Part shown: positions 14,772 to 21,071 of the stretch, piece after piece
Numbering within the stretch: position 1 is the stretch's first letter
How the letters are laid out: each line of letters opens with the position of its first letter
Assembly (NCBI GenBank): GCA_964632795.1
Contig: CAZWEZ010000059.1
Coordinates: forward strand, 1-21,698
Source: CAZWEZ01 sp964632795
Lineage (GTDB): Bacteria; Pseudomonadota; Alphaproteobacteria; Rhodospirillales; 2-02-FULL-58-16
Length of the DNA stretch: 21,698 nucleotides
Direction of reading: 5' to 3'
The notes under the pieces: model-generated
What the model saw: the letters and a program-made list of their open reading frames with translations, nothing else
What the model was told of the DNA's origin: nothing
The model's database searches: none
Position numbers and translations under genes: made by a program

Positions 14772-15866
14772 ATGGATGACATCCTTTTCTCGCCCTACAG
14801 GAACGGCAACCTCGACCTCGTCAACCGCATCGTCATGGCGCCGATGACCCGTAGCATGTCGCCCGGGGGCGTCCCCGGTCCCGACGTCGCCGCGTACTAC
14901 CGCCGCCGGGCCGAGGGCGGGGTCGGCCTGATCATCACCGAGGGCACGACCATCGACCATCCGGCGGCCCAGGACGATCGAAACATCCCGTATTTCCACG
15001 GCGCCGCCGCGCTCGCCGGATGGCGGCGGGTGGTCGAGGAGGTCCACGACGCCGGCGGCGCCGTGATGCCCCAGCTTTGGCACCACGGCTCGGCCCGCCG
15101 GCCCGGCACCGGCCCCCACCCGGACCAGCCCAGCATCTCCCCCTCGGGCCTGGCCAAGCCCGGCAAGGAGCGCGGCCGGGCGATGACCCGGGCCGACATC
15201 GACGACGTGGTCGAAGGCTTCGCCGAGGCGGCGGCCGAGGCCCAGCGAGTCGGTTTCGACGGGATCGAGATCCACGGCGCCCACGGCTACCTGCTCGACC
15301 AGTTCTTCTGGGAGGGGACCAACCGGCGCGACGACGAATACGGCGGCGACCCGGTCGCCCGCACCCGCTTCGCGGCCGAGGTCGTCGGCGCGGCGCGAGC
15401 CCGGGTCGGCCCCGGCTATCCGATCGTCCTCAGGTGGTCGCAGTGGAAGCCCCAGGACTTCGAGGCCAAGCTGGCCCGGACCCCCGGCGAGCTGGAGGCC
15501 TTTCTGGCCCCGCTGTGCGATGCCGGGGTCGATGTCTTCCATTGCAGCACCCGGCGCTTCTGGGAGCCCGAGTTCGATGGTTCCGACCTCAACCTCGCCG
15601 GCTGGACCAGGAAGATCACCGGCAAGCCGGTGATCACCGTCGGCAGCGTCGGGCTGGACGACGACTTCATCCACACCTACGGCGAGGTCGAGGCCAGGGT
15701 CACCGGGATCGACAACCTGCTCGAGCGCCTGGCGCGGGGCGAGTTCGACCTGGTCGCCGTCGGCCGCGCCCTGATCGTCAATCCGGACTGGCCGCGGCTG
15801 GTCCGCGAGGGCCGTCAAGACGAAATCAAGGGCTATACCAGGGAGGCCCTGAAGACCCTCGAGTGA
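14772..15866 (+). CDS. old yellow enzyme family NADH:flavin oxidoreductase
   Basis: The 364-residue FMN-binding TIM barrel is of the OYE/2,4-dienoyl-CoA reductase/TMA dehydrogenase superfamily. Visible blocks are NRIVMAPMTRSMS (18-30), QLWHHG (101-106), the substrate-site segment IEIHGAHGYLLDQFFW with H168 and H171, NRRDDEYGG (184-192), and the C-terminal FMN-phosphate block LVAVGRALIVNPDW. Its length fits the single-domain ene-reductase type; no iron-sulfur cysteine cluster or second Rossmann domain follows, so it is not a full trimethylamine or histamine dehydrogenase. The ATG at 14772 has a CAGGAG site. It could reduce an activated double bond or act oxidatively on an amine product of the neighbouring genes; the first is more usual for this length. 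Confidence 0.92.
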   Translation: MDDILFSPYRNGNLDLVNRIVMAPMTRSMSPGGVPGPDVAAYYRRRAEGGVGLIITEGTTIDHPAAQDDRNIPYFHGAAALAGWRRVVEEVHDAGGAVMPQLWHHGSARRPGTGPHPDQPSISPSGLAKPGKERGRAMTRADIDDVVEGFAEAAAEAQRVGFDGIEIHGAHGYLLDQFFWEGTNRRDDEYGGDPVARTRFAAEVVGAARARVGPGYPIVLRWSQWKPQDFEAKLARTPGELEAFLAPLCDAGVDVFHCSTRRFWEPEFDGSDLNLAGWTRKITGKPVITVGSVGLDDDFIHTYGEVEARVTGIDNLLERLARGEFDLVAVGRALIVNPDWPRLVREGRQDEIKGYTREALKTLE

Positions 15867-16082
15867 GCGCCGTTGCCTCCGCCCTGGCGGCCAGGACAGC
15901 CTTCTCGATATCACCATTGACCTTTGGGCGGCCAAGCACCTTCCCTTGTGCCCTTGCCCTCGCTGTCGGCGTAGGTCTTGGCCGCGTTGTTGGCAATGTT
16001 GGTTCGCCCGGCGAAGCTTCGGATTTCAGCTAAGCATTGCGCGGCAGCTTGATTATCTCCGCGCCGTTCTCTTTCTCGCCCT

Positions 16083-17309
16083 TCATGGCGGCGGCGATTT
16101 TGCCAGCAGTACGGTCGGCAACCACCCGTAACGGGTCTTTTGTGCGTGTGCATAGACTTCGGTCGATTTCGCCTGTCTGTGGCCCAACACCTTGCCGACA
16201 AGGTACAAACCATCGCCACCGGCTACGGCGACAGTGGCGAAGGAATGACGCAGATCGTGCAAGCGTACATCGTCTAGACCAGCCCGCTTCTTGATGCGTT
16301 CCCACGCCTTCGGCAAGCCGACCAAATGGCCGTCGCCCTTTTCTCCCGGCAGGACGTGTGGGTTGCCAACGATACGCGGCAGGGCAGCCAGCAATTCGAG
16401 GGCCGGTGCGCCCAGAGGGATAACCTTCGCTGCGGATTTGGTTTCGGGCAACCGAAGGCAACCACCTTCAAAGTCAACCCATTCCCAGCGAAGCCCCAGG
16501 ATTTCGGATTTCCTGCAACCGCTAAGGATCAGAAGCCGGATGGCTGCAATGACGGTCGGGTTGCCGCCTTCCCTTTCAGTGGCAATCAGCGCGTTACCAA
16601 GTCGCGCCATTTCTTCCGCCGACAGGAAACGGGTGCGGGGCTCGCTCTTGAACAAGTCAACGCCCTTGACCGGGTTGTCCGAGCACATGCCGCGTTTGAC
16701 GGCGAAGGTGAACACCGCACCTAATACGGCGGTTGCGCGGGCGGCGGTTCCTTTCCCGCCCCTGACGATGGCCCTGCCACGCGGCCCGGTCTTGATATCG
16801 GCTGCGGTCTTGCCAGCGGCCACGTCCTGTTGAAACCGCTCGACATCGTTGCGCGTTACGCTGCGAATCCGCTTTCGGCCCAAGAGAGGCTTGATATGGC
16901 GTTCAATGTTGCTCCGGTCTATCGCAAGGCTTGACGCCTTTTTCGGGCGTCCCTTCCTGGGCAGGATGATGAAGGGCGCTTCGGTCATGTACTGGTCGCA
17001 CAGCGCCGCCAGGGTAATGTCCCTGTTGGCGTCCGCCTTCACTTCCGCCGGGTCTTTCCCCTCAGCAACCAGGCCAAGCAACCGGGTTGCTTCTTTGCGA
17101 GCCATTTCGGGTGTCCAGGGGGCACCATGCCGCCCGATGGAATACCAGCGTTGCCTGCCGGCACTCCGATACTTGAGGACATAAACCCTGGCTTTCCGCT
17201 GGCAGCGAATTGCAAACCCCTTAACGTCGGCGTCCCACACAAGGCCGCCCGGCATTAAGGCGTCCACCGTTCGCGTGGTTATCCTCTGAGGTCGTTTGTT
17301 GGTCGCCAT
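16083..17309 (-). CDS. int: tyrosine recombinase/integrase, C-terminal frameshift
   Basis: The 408-residue P4-type integrase has an N-terminal DUF4102-like arm-binding domain (ITTRTVDALMPGGLVWDADVKGF), a core-binding domain, then the catalytic domain with R266 in SGCRKSEILGL, H351 and R354 in LHDLRHSFAT, H377 in LGHRQAK and Y386 in STEVYAHA. After HAQK the frame leaves family-like sequence and stops at 16083. The expected tail (DPLRVVADRTAGKIAAAMKG through KLPRNA) is present in the -1 frame and stops at 16030. One missing base in the T run at 16138-16141 explains it. The catalytic residues lie before the break, so activity may survive without the proper C-terminus. The start at 17309 has a GGGGG site; a second ATG at 17324 does not. 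It is adjacent to a tRNA fragment, its likely attachment site. Confidence 0.9.
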   Translation of the reverse strand: MATNKRPQRITTRTVDALMPGGLVWDADVKGFAIRCQRKARVYVLKYRSAGRQRWYSIGRHGAPWTPEMARKEATRLLGLVAEGKDPAEVKADANRDITLAALCDQYMTEAPFIILPRKGRPKKASSLAIDRSNIERHIKPLLGRKRIRSVTRNDVERFQQDVAAGKTAADIKTGPRGRAIVRGGKGTAARATAVLGAVFTFAVKRGMCSDNPVKGVDLFKSEPRTRFLSAEEMARLGNALIATEREGGNPTVIAAIRLLILSGCRKSEILGLRWEWVDFEGGCLRLPETKSAAKVIPLGAPALELLAALPRIVGNPHVLPGEKGDGHLVGLPKAWERIKKRAGLDDVRLHDLRHSFATVAVAGGDGLYLVGKVLGHRQAKSTEVYAHAQKTRYGWLPTVLLAKSPPP

Positions 17310-17327
17310 GACAGCCCCCGGCATATT

Positions 17328-17362
17328 GGTTGCTACAACGCCGTAGCAACCTTATAGCAACC
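17328..17362. repeat. repeated 8-mer TAGCAACC upstream of integrase
   Basis: GGTTGCTA (17328-17335) and TAGCAACC (17344-17351) form a perfect inverted pair around eight bases, and a third copy TAGCAACC follows at 17355-17362, 11 bases after the second. They lie just upstream of the integrase start and before the tRNA fragment. CGCGGAAAC also occurs twice further on (17378-17386, 17440-17448), and GATAAT twice with a 10-base period (17396, 17406). Together this looks like arm-type integrase or excisionase sites, or an operator over the integrase promoter. Confidence 0.5.
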
Positions 17363-17466
17363 ACAGGGGAGGAAGCACGCGGAAACACCAAGCAAGATAA
17401 TGCGTGATAATCGTTGGTTTTCTGCGGCTTATTGCTATGCGCGGAAACGGCAGGAAACCTATATGT

Positions 17467-17516
17467 TTACAATGACATTGTAGAGGTCGTCGGTTCGATT
17501 CCGTCCTGCTCCACCA
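17467..17516 (+). tRNA. 3' part of tRNA-Val(GAC), candidate attachment site (attR)
   Basis: The 50 bases correspond to tRNA positions 27-76. There is an anticodon stem of five pairs (TTACA with TGTAG, one G-T), the loop ATGACAT with anticodon GAC at 17474-17476, variable loop AGGTC, a T arm with loop TTCGATT and one T-T mismatch in its stem, the acceptor 3' strand CTGCTCC, then A and an encoded CCA. The anticodon arm matches the UUGACAU loop style of bacterial tRNA-Val. No D arm and no GGAGCAG acceptor 5' strand occur upstream, so the gene is incomplete and not functional alone. The inverted repeat ACAATGACATTGT (17469-17481) is a natural integrase core site. Integrases of this class commonly recombine within tRNA anticodon or T arms and leave such 3' copies. 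Confidence 0.8.
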
Positions 17517-17531
17517 AGTTTTTCAAGGGCT

Positions 17532-17547
17532 TGGCCGATAACGGCCA
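17532..17547. terminator. small hairpin after the tRNA fragment
   Basis: TGGCCG and CGGCCA form a 6-bp stem around ATAA, 16 bases beyond the CCA. There is no good T run on either strand. It may be the original tRNA terminator or the end of the convergent ferritin-like gene. The remaining bases up to 17638 hold nothing else I can identify. Confidence 0.25.
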
Positions 17548-17638
17548 GCACCAGCAGGCAGGCCCGCGCCGCCAAAAGCGCATTAAGCCCAGAAGGTGGT
17601 GGGGCGGTGACAGCCTGGACCCGGGGCGGTCAAACGAG

Positions 17639-17935
17639 CTATTCGTGGGCAATGGGCTTTTCCGTGAAAAGGTAATCCTTGAGTTCCTTATCGAAGGTCT
17701 GGTCTTTCCTCCGAATCCACTCCAACACCATAGAGGCGTGTTCTTTTTCTTCATCCCGGTTATGCGCAAGAATTGCCCTGAGGTCGTCGTCCGTACATGC
17801 GTCGACCCTTTGATTATACCAGTCGACTGCCTCCAGCTCTTCCATCAAAGACGTTATCGCCCGGTGCATGTCCCTAGTCTCATCGGACAGTTCTTCGATT
17901 GGCTCGTGATATCCTTCGTTCGCCATGCTCTTCAT
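17639..17935 (-). CDS. encapsulated-ferritin-like (EncFtn) protein
   Basis: The 98-residue two-helix protein is strongly like the Rhodospirillum rubrum encapsulated ferritin. The signature block is MEELEAVDWY followed by AILAHNRDEEKEHA. With a one-residue offset to the R. rubrum numbering, the ferroxidase ligands E33, E63 and H66, the entry-site residues E32 and E35, and W39/Y40 are all present. Such proteins oxidise Fe(II) as annular decamers inside encapsulin shells. Here the chain ends KPIAHE, right after the helical core, without the C-terminal extension and cargo-loading peptide of the R. rubrum protein, and no encapsulin gene is adjacent. The AGGAG site lies one base from the first ATG and ten from the ATG at 17926, so MANEGYHEP may be the true start. 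Confidence 0.9.
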   Translation of the reverse strand: MKSMANEGYHEPIEELSDETRDMHRAITSLMEELEAVDWYNQRVDACTDDDLRAILAHNRDEEKEHASMVLEWIRRKDQTFDKELKDYLFTEKPIAHE

Positions 17936-18175
17936 ACTCCTCTTGTTGTTAAGCGGTCTTGCTTGAGGCCATTGTCGGCTGGCCTAGTTGTAGCTGAAGC
18001 TGCCCGATCTGAAAACTGACGTCGACGCATCATCAGGCGCGCGGAAGGATCGTTGTCCGCCCGTTCCGCCCTTGTTGGCGACACGTCTTTAGCGCTATGC
18101 CTCTGATCGGCGAGGGATCATGCGTCCGGACCGTTCCGGAACCCTGGCAAACTGACGTTCACGAAGGGGGTCCTC

Positions 18176-19465
18176 ATGAGTGACGGCAAAACCATCGCGT
18201 TCTTCCCCGAGGCGGCCTTCGGTCCGGCCTTGAACTCGGTCGGCATCGCCCAGGCCTGCCGCGAGCTCGGCCACAATCCGGTGTTCATCAGCGATCCGGG
18301 ATTCACCGGGGTGTTCGAGAGGTACGGCTTCAAGGAGCACCACGTCAACATGTCGGAGCCGATGGAGCCCGAAGAGATGGCCAGGTATTGGACCGACTTC
18401 ATCAACGGCCACATCCCCAACTTCCCGAAAAGCCCCTACGATCAGATCGACAACTACGTGCGCGATTGCTGGGAGGCCATCGTCGACACCTCCAAATGGG
18501 CCGAGAAGGAGCTGCCCGGCATCCTCGACGACATCGAGCCGGACCTCATCTGCATCGACAACGTGGTCCTGTTCCCGGCGGCCAAGCAATACGGAGTGCC
18601 CTGGGTCCGCATCATCTCGTGCAGCGAGAACGAGATTCCAGACCCCGACATTCCCCCCCACCTGTCGGGCTGCGGGGAGAACGACAAGGAAGGCTTCCGC
18701 GCCTACCGCGACCGATTCAACGAGGTGTTGAAGCCGATCCACGACGACTTCAACCGGTTCCTCGAGTCGTGCGGCGAGGCGCCCTATCCGATCGGCGAGT
18801 TCTTCGAGCCTTCGCCCGATCTCAACCTGCTGCTCTATCCGGAGCCGGTGAAGTTCAAGCGGCGCAACCCGCTGGACCCGGCGCTGTTCCAGTATCTGGA
18901 AGGCTGCGTGCGCCGGGACGAAGCTTACCAGGTTCCCGACTTCGGCGATTTCAACGACAAGCCGCTGCTCTACATCAGTTTCGGCAGCCTGGGTTCGGGC
19001 GACACCGAACTTCTCGAGCGCCTCATCGCGTTCGCTGGCGCACAGCCCTACCGGGCGCTGGTCAACGTCGGCGATTACATGGACCGATACGACAAGGACT
19101 CGTTGCCCGCCAACGTCCACATCGATAGCTGGTATCCCCAGCCGAGCGTCATCCCCCAGGTGGATGCGGTGATCCACCACGGCGGCAACAACAGCTTCAC
19201 CGAATGCCTGTACTTCGGCAAGCCGGCCATCATCATGCCCTATGTTTGGGACGGCCACGACAACGCCACCCGGGTAGAGGAGACCGGGCACGGGTTCAAA
19301 CTCCACCGGCGTGACTGGACCGACGACCAACTGGCCGGGAAGCTGGAGGCCTGCATCGCCGATCCGGCGATGACGGCGAAGCTCGCCGCGACGTCGAAAC
19401 ACATGCAGGGCTCCGACGGTCCGAGGAAGGCGGCGGCGCTGCTGAACGGACTGTTGACACGATGA
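18176..19465 (+). CDS. UGT-like glycosyltransferase (GT-B fold, MGT family)
   Basis: The 429-residue GT1-type nucleotide-sugar glycosyltransferase resembles macrolide and flavonoid glucosyltransferases. The N-terminal Rossmann domain starts KTIAFFPEAAFGPALNSVGIAQACRELGH, and the C-terminal domain starts LLYISFGSLG. The donor-binding signature runs from W319 through Q322, the IHHGGNNS block (333-340), E343 and G348-P350 to DGHDNATRVEETGHG. An AAGGGGG ribosome site is well placed. The acceptor is unknown. The gene is isolated: it diverges from the ferritin-like gene with 240 bases between, in which I see no further gene, and is followed by a short hairpin and the 56-bp repeat. It lies right of the candidate integration junction, so it is probably chromosomal backbone. 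Confidence 0.9.
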   Translation: MSDGKTIAFFPEAAFGPALNSVGIAQACRELGHNPVFISDPGFTGVFERYGFKEHHVNMSEPMEPEEMARYWTDFINGHIPNFPKSPYDQIDNYVRDCWEAIVDTSKWAEKELPGILDDIEPDLICIDNVVLFPAAKQYGVPWVRIISCSENEIPDPDIPPHLSGCGENDKEGFRAYRDRFNEVLKPIHDDFNRFLESCGEAPYPIGEFFEPSPDLNLLLYPEPVKFKRRNPLDPALFQYLEGCVRRDEAYQVPDFGDFNDKPLLYISFGSLGSGDTELLERLIAFAGAQPYRALVNVGDYMDRYDKDSLPANVHIDSWYPQPSVIPQVDAVIHHGGNNSFTECLYFGKPAIIMPYVWDGHDNATRVEETGHGFKLHRRDWTDDQLAGKLEACIADPAMTAKLAATSKHMQGSDGPRKAAALLNGLLTR

Positions 19466-19519
19466 AGACCGGGCGTTGGTGCCGATCCACGAAGTCACCG
19501 ACGGCATCACGCGGTTCTT

Positions 19520-19537
19520 GTGATGGGCCGCCATCAC
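19520..19537. terminator. 7-bp hairpin downstream of the glycosyltransferase
   Basis: GTGATGG and CCATCAC form a perfect stem around GCCG, 54 bases after the glycosyltransferase stop and 19 bases before the 56-bp repeat. It lacks a T tract, so it is either a weak terminator or a structural part of the repeat element whose left copy is cut off at the window edge. Confidence 0.3.
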
Positions 19538-19556
19538 GGCGAGCCACGCTCAAGGG

Positions 19557-19612
19557 CGAAAGCCTTGGAAAGCCGTCTCTATGGGTCATTATCAGTGCCC
19601 CTTGGTATTACC
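19557..19612. repeat. 56-bp direct repeat, right copy
   Basis: Identical in sequence and orientation to 1-56; the copies are 19,556 bases apart. Its right end overlaps the last codons of the thermonuclease-family gene and provides that gene's stop codon (TAA on the minus strand, 19610-19608). To the left is non-coding sequence after the glycosyltransferase. Confidence 0.9.
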
Positions 19613-20081
19613 TGTCCTCGCGCCGCCGCCATTCCCAGGGCGGCTCGTAGCTGCCCCGCCACAGGCCTTGGCGCCGGGCACGGGCGAACTTCTCGGCGCG
19701 GACGTACGGTTGGCCGTGCAGGGGGCCGGCCATCGCCCAGCCGTCGATCACCATCTGCTCGTTGACGGTCGCCCAGCCGAGGTGGCACACGGCGGCCGGG
19801 TTGCCCTCGCCGCCGGGCGCCACCTCGGTGCAGGTCAGGGTCCGGCGGTCGATCATCGCCGCCAGCGCCTTGGCCGCCAGGATCCCGCACTTGTATGGCT
19901 GTCCCTTGCTCGACAGGCAGGTCTGGTCCAGCTCCGGGGCGTCGATGCCGCGAAGGTCGATCCGCCGGCCGGCGATGTCGATGGTGTCGCCGTCGACGAC
20001 CCGCGCCGGGCCGATCATGTCGGCCCCGGCCGGGAACGCCGGCAGCGCCAGCAGGACGATCATCGACAGCCGCCGGAACAT
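19608..20081 (-). CDS. secreted thermonuclease-family (SNase-like) protein
   Basis: The 157-residue protein has a signal peptide (MFRRLSMIVLLALPAFPAGA, cleavage after residue 20) followed by a staphylococcal-nuclease-like OB-fold domain. VVDGDTIDI (28-36) and RIDLRGIDAPE (40-50) hold the calcium and catalytic positions of the family. The late ARARRQGLWRGSYEPPWEWRR segment is the standard C-terminus. Two cysteine pairs suggest disulfides in the periplasm. The stop codon lies inside the 56-bp repeat, so the last residues come from the repeat boundary; as relatives end near PPWEWRR, little seems lost. It diverges from hsp20. The nuclease role is inferred from family; many members are untested. 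Confidence 0.88.
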   Translation of the reverse strand: MFRRLSMIVLLALPAFPAGADMIGPARVVDGDTIDIAGRRIDLRGIDAPELDQTCLSSKGQPYKCGILAAKALAAMIDRRTLTCTEVAPGGEGNPAAVCHLGWATVNEQMVIDGWAMAGPLHGQPYVRAEKFARARRQGLWRGSYEPPWEWRRREDR

Positions 20082-20129
20082 GGCGTCATGTTAGCAAACC
20101 GCGGCCGCCCCGCCTACCGGGGGCGGTCA

Positions 20130-20158
20130 TTGACAGGTTCCCGTCCGTTACCGATATT
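20130..20158 (+). promoter_or_regulatory. promoter of the hsp20 gene
   Basis: TTGACA (20130-20135) is a consensus -35, and GATATT (20153-20158) follows after 17 bases. Alternatively TTGAC plus CCGATAT (20151-20157, 16-base gap) fits the alphaproteobacterial RpoH type (CTTGAC, CYTATNT), as expected for a small heat-shock gene. Either way transcription would begin near 20165, giving an untranslated leader of about 84 bases. Confidence 0.6.
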
Positions 20159-20195
20159 ATCGCCGACGGGGCGCCTATCGGAGGGCCCCGGCAGT

Positions 20196-20244
20196 CGTGC
20201 TTGCTCAGCGAAAGAGCCGTGCTTGCTCAGCGAAGAGGAGGACG
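20196..20244 (+). promoter_or_regulatory. ROSE-like RNA thermometer in the hsp20 leader
   Basis: CGTGCTTGCTCAGCGAA occurs twice in tandem (20196-20212 and 20218-20234, 22-base period). In the second copy CUUGCUC (20222-20228) pairs with GAGGAG (20235-20240), the ribosome site, across a six-base loop. G20225 is left bulged inside a UUGCU segment, the hallmark of ROSE thermosensors. The stem extends outward as C20218-G20244, G20219-C20243 and U20220-A20242 after a G-G mismatch. The first copy can form its own GCUC/GAGC hairpin or compete for the same ribosome site. Heating would melt the stem and free the site for translation. Confidence 0.7.
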
Positions 20245-20248
20245 CGCC

Positions 20249-20722
20249 ATGTCCCGCCTGTCCGGCTTCAACAGCCCGCTTCTCCTGGGGTTCGATCACT
20301 TCGAACGGATCCTCGACCGGGTCTCCAAGGGCTCGGCCGAGGGCTACCCGCCCTACAACATCGAGCAGATCGGCGACACCGGCCTGCGCATCTCGGTGGC
20401 GGTGGCCGGGTTCTCGATGGACGACCTGTCGGTCCTCGTCGAGGACAACCAGTTGATCATCCGCGGCCGCAGTTCCGAGGACGACTCGGCCAAGGTGTTC
20501 CTCCACCGGGGCATCGCCACCCGCCAGTTCCAGCGCAGCTTCGTCCTCGCCGAGGGGATCGAGATCAAGGGCGCGGCGCTCGACAACGGGCTGCTCCACA
20601 TCGAGCTCGAACGCCGCATCCCCGAATCCAAGGTACGGACCATCAGGATCGACGACCTTTCCGCCGCCGGCAAGGGAAAGACCCGGCGCGCCAAGACCAT
20701 CGACGTCGAGCCCGGCGACTGA
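20249..20722 (+). CDS. small heat-shock protein Hsp20 (IbpA-like)
   Basis: The 157-residue alpha-crystallin-type chaperone binds unfolding proteins in large oligomers in the cytoplasm. The N-terminus is SRLSGFNSPLLLGFDHFERI, with YPPYNIEQ opening the crystallin domain (about 33-130). VAGFSMDDLSV and LIIRGR are beta strands, FQRSFVLAEGIEIKGA follows, and the family motif A-x-x-x-N-G-x-L is present as AALDNGLLHIEL (109-120). The basic tail KGKTRRAK is slightly long. The start at 20249 is set by the GAGGAG site and domain; the reading frame is open far upstream but non-coding there. Expression is probably thermoregulated by the RpoH-like promoter and thermosensor leader. It converges on the PtsN-like gene with seven bases between stops. 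Confidence 0.95.
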   Translation: MSRLSGFNSPLLLGFDHFERILDRVSKGSAEGYPPYNIEQIGDTGLRISVAVAGFSMDDLSVLVEDNQLIIRGRSSEDDSAKVFLHRGIATRQFQRSFVLAEGIEIKGAALDNGLLHIELERRIPESKVRTIRIDDLSAAGKGKTRRAKTIDVEPGD

Positions 20723-20729
20723 AGGGACG

Positions 20730-21044
20730 TCAGGCGGCCTGGTTCTCGGCGTCCTCGGTGAGCAGGGCGTAGAGCGCCTCGGGGTTGTCGGTGCCGCGCA
20801 GTTTTTCGCACACCGCCTTGTCGCGCAGCAGGCGGGACACCCGGGCCAACGCCTTGAGGTGGTCGGCGCCCGCCGTTTCGGGGGCCAGCAGCAGGAAGAT
20901 CAGGTCCACCGGCTGTTCGTCGATCGACTGGAAGTCGACCGGACGCTCGAGGCGGGCGAACAGGCCGTACAGGCGCTCCAGGTTGGGCAGCTTGCCGTGG
21001 GGGATGGCGATGCCGAGGGAGGGCGTCATGTGGGGGCCAGTCAT
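20730..21044 (-). CDS. PtsN-like PTS EIIA(Ntr) domain, N-terminally truncated
   Basis: The 104-residue protein matches the C-terminal two thirds of nitrogen PTS EIIA. The phosphorylated His lies in LGIAIPHGKL (H17, equivalent to H73 of E. coli PtsN), followed by LYGLFARLERPVDFQSIDEQPVDLIFLLLAP and HLKALARVSRLLRDKAVCEKLRG. Usual PtsN proteins have about 150-165 residues; the first 50-65, including the conserved REKMGSTGIGNG-like segment, are missing. An in-frame TAA (21074-21072), the stop of the upstream gene, lies only nine codons before the first ATG, so no longer version exists. The break looks like a deletion or recombination joint near 21030-21040. It is probably a gene remnant, although the active-site histidine remains. 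A start at 21029 is equally possible. Confidence 0.75.
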   Translation of the reverse strand: MTGPHMTPSLGIAIPHGKLPNLERLYGLFARLERPVDFQSIDEQPVDLIFLLLAPETAGADHLKALARVSRLLRDKAVCEKLRGTDNPEALYALLTEDAENQAA

Positions 21045-21071
21045 GACGGATGGCTCGCGCGGGAACGAGGC

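Noticed and set aside
14772..15866. Trimethylamine dehydrogenase
   Set aside because: The barrel is in the same superfamily, but at 364 residues it lacks the iron-sulfur and second nucleotide-binding domains.
15911..16029. Third-frame reading past the integrase end (AEIRSFAGRTNIANNAAKTYAD...)
   Set aside because: It looks somewhat protein-like, but there is no start codon after the integrase stop, and integrases of this type normally end at the KLPRNA-like tail. Not supportable as a gene.
17467..17769. Minus-strand frame ending in VEQDGIEPTTSTMSL
   Set aside because: This peptide is the well-known antisense translation of a tRNA 3' end; the true features are the tRNA fragment and the ferritin-like gene.
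18095..19537. 480-codon open frame on the minus strand
   Set aside because: Exact antisense shadow of the glycosyltransferase; no recognisable domain.
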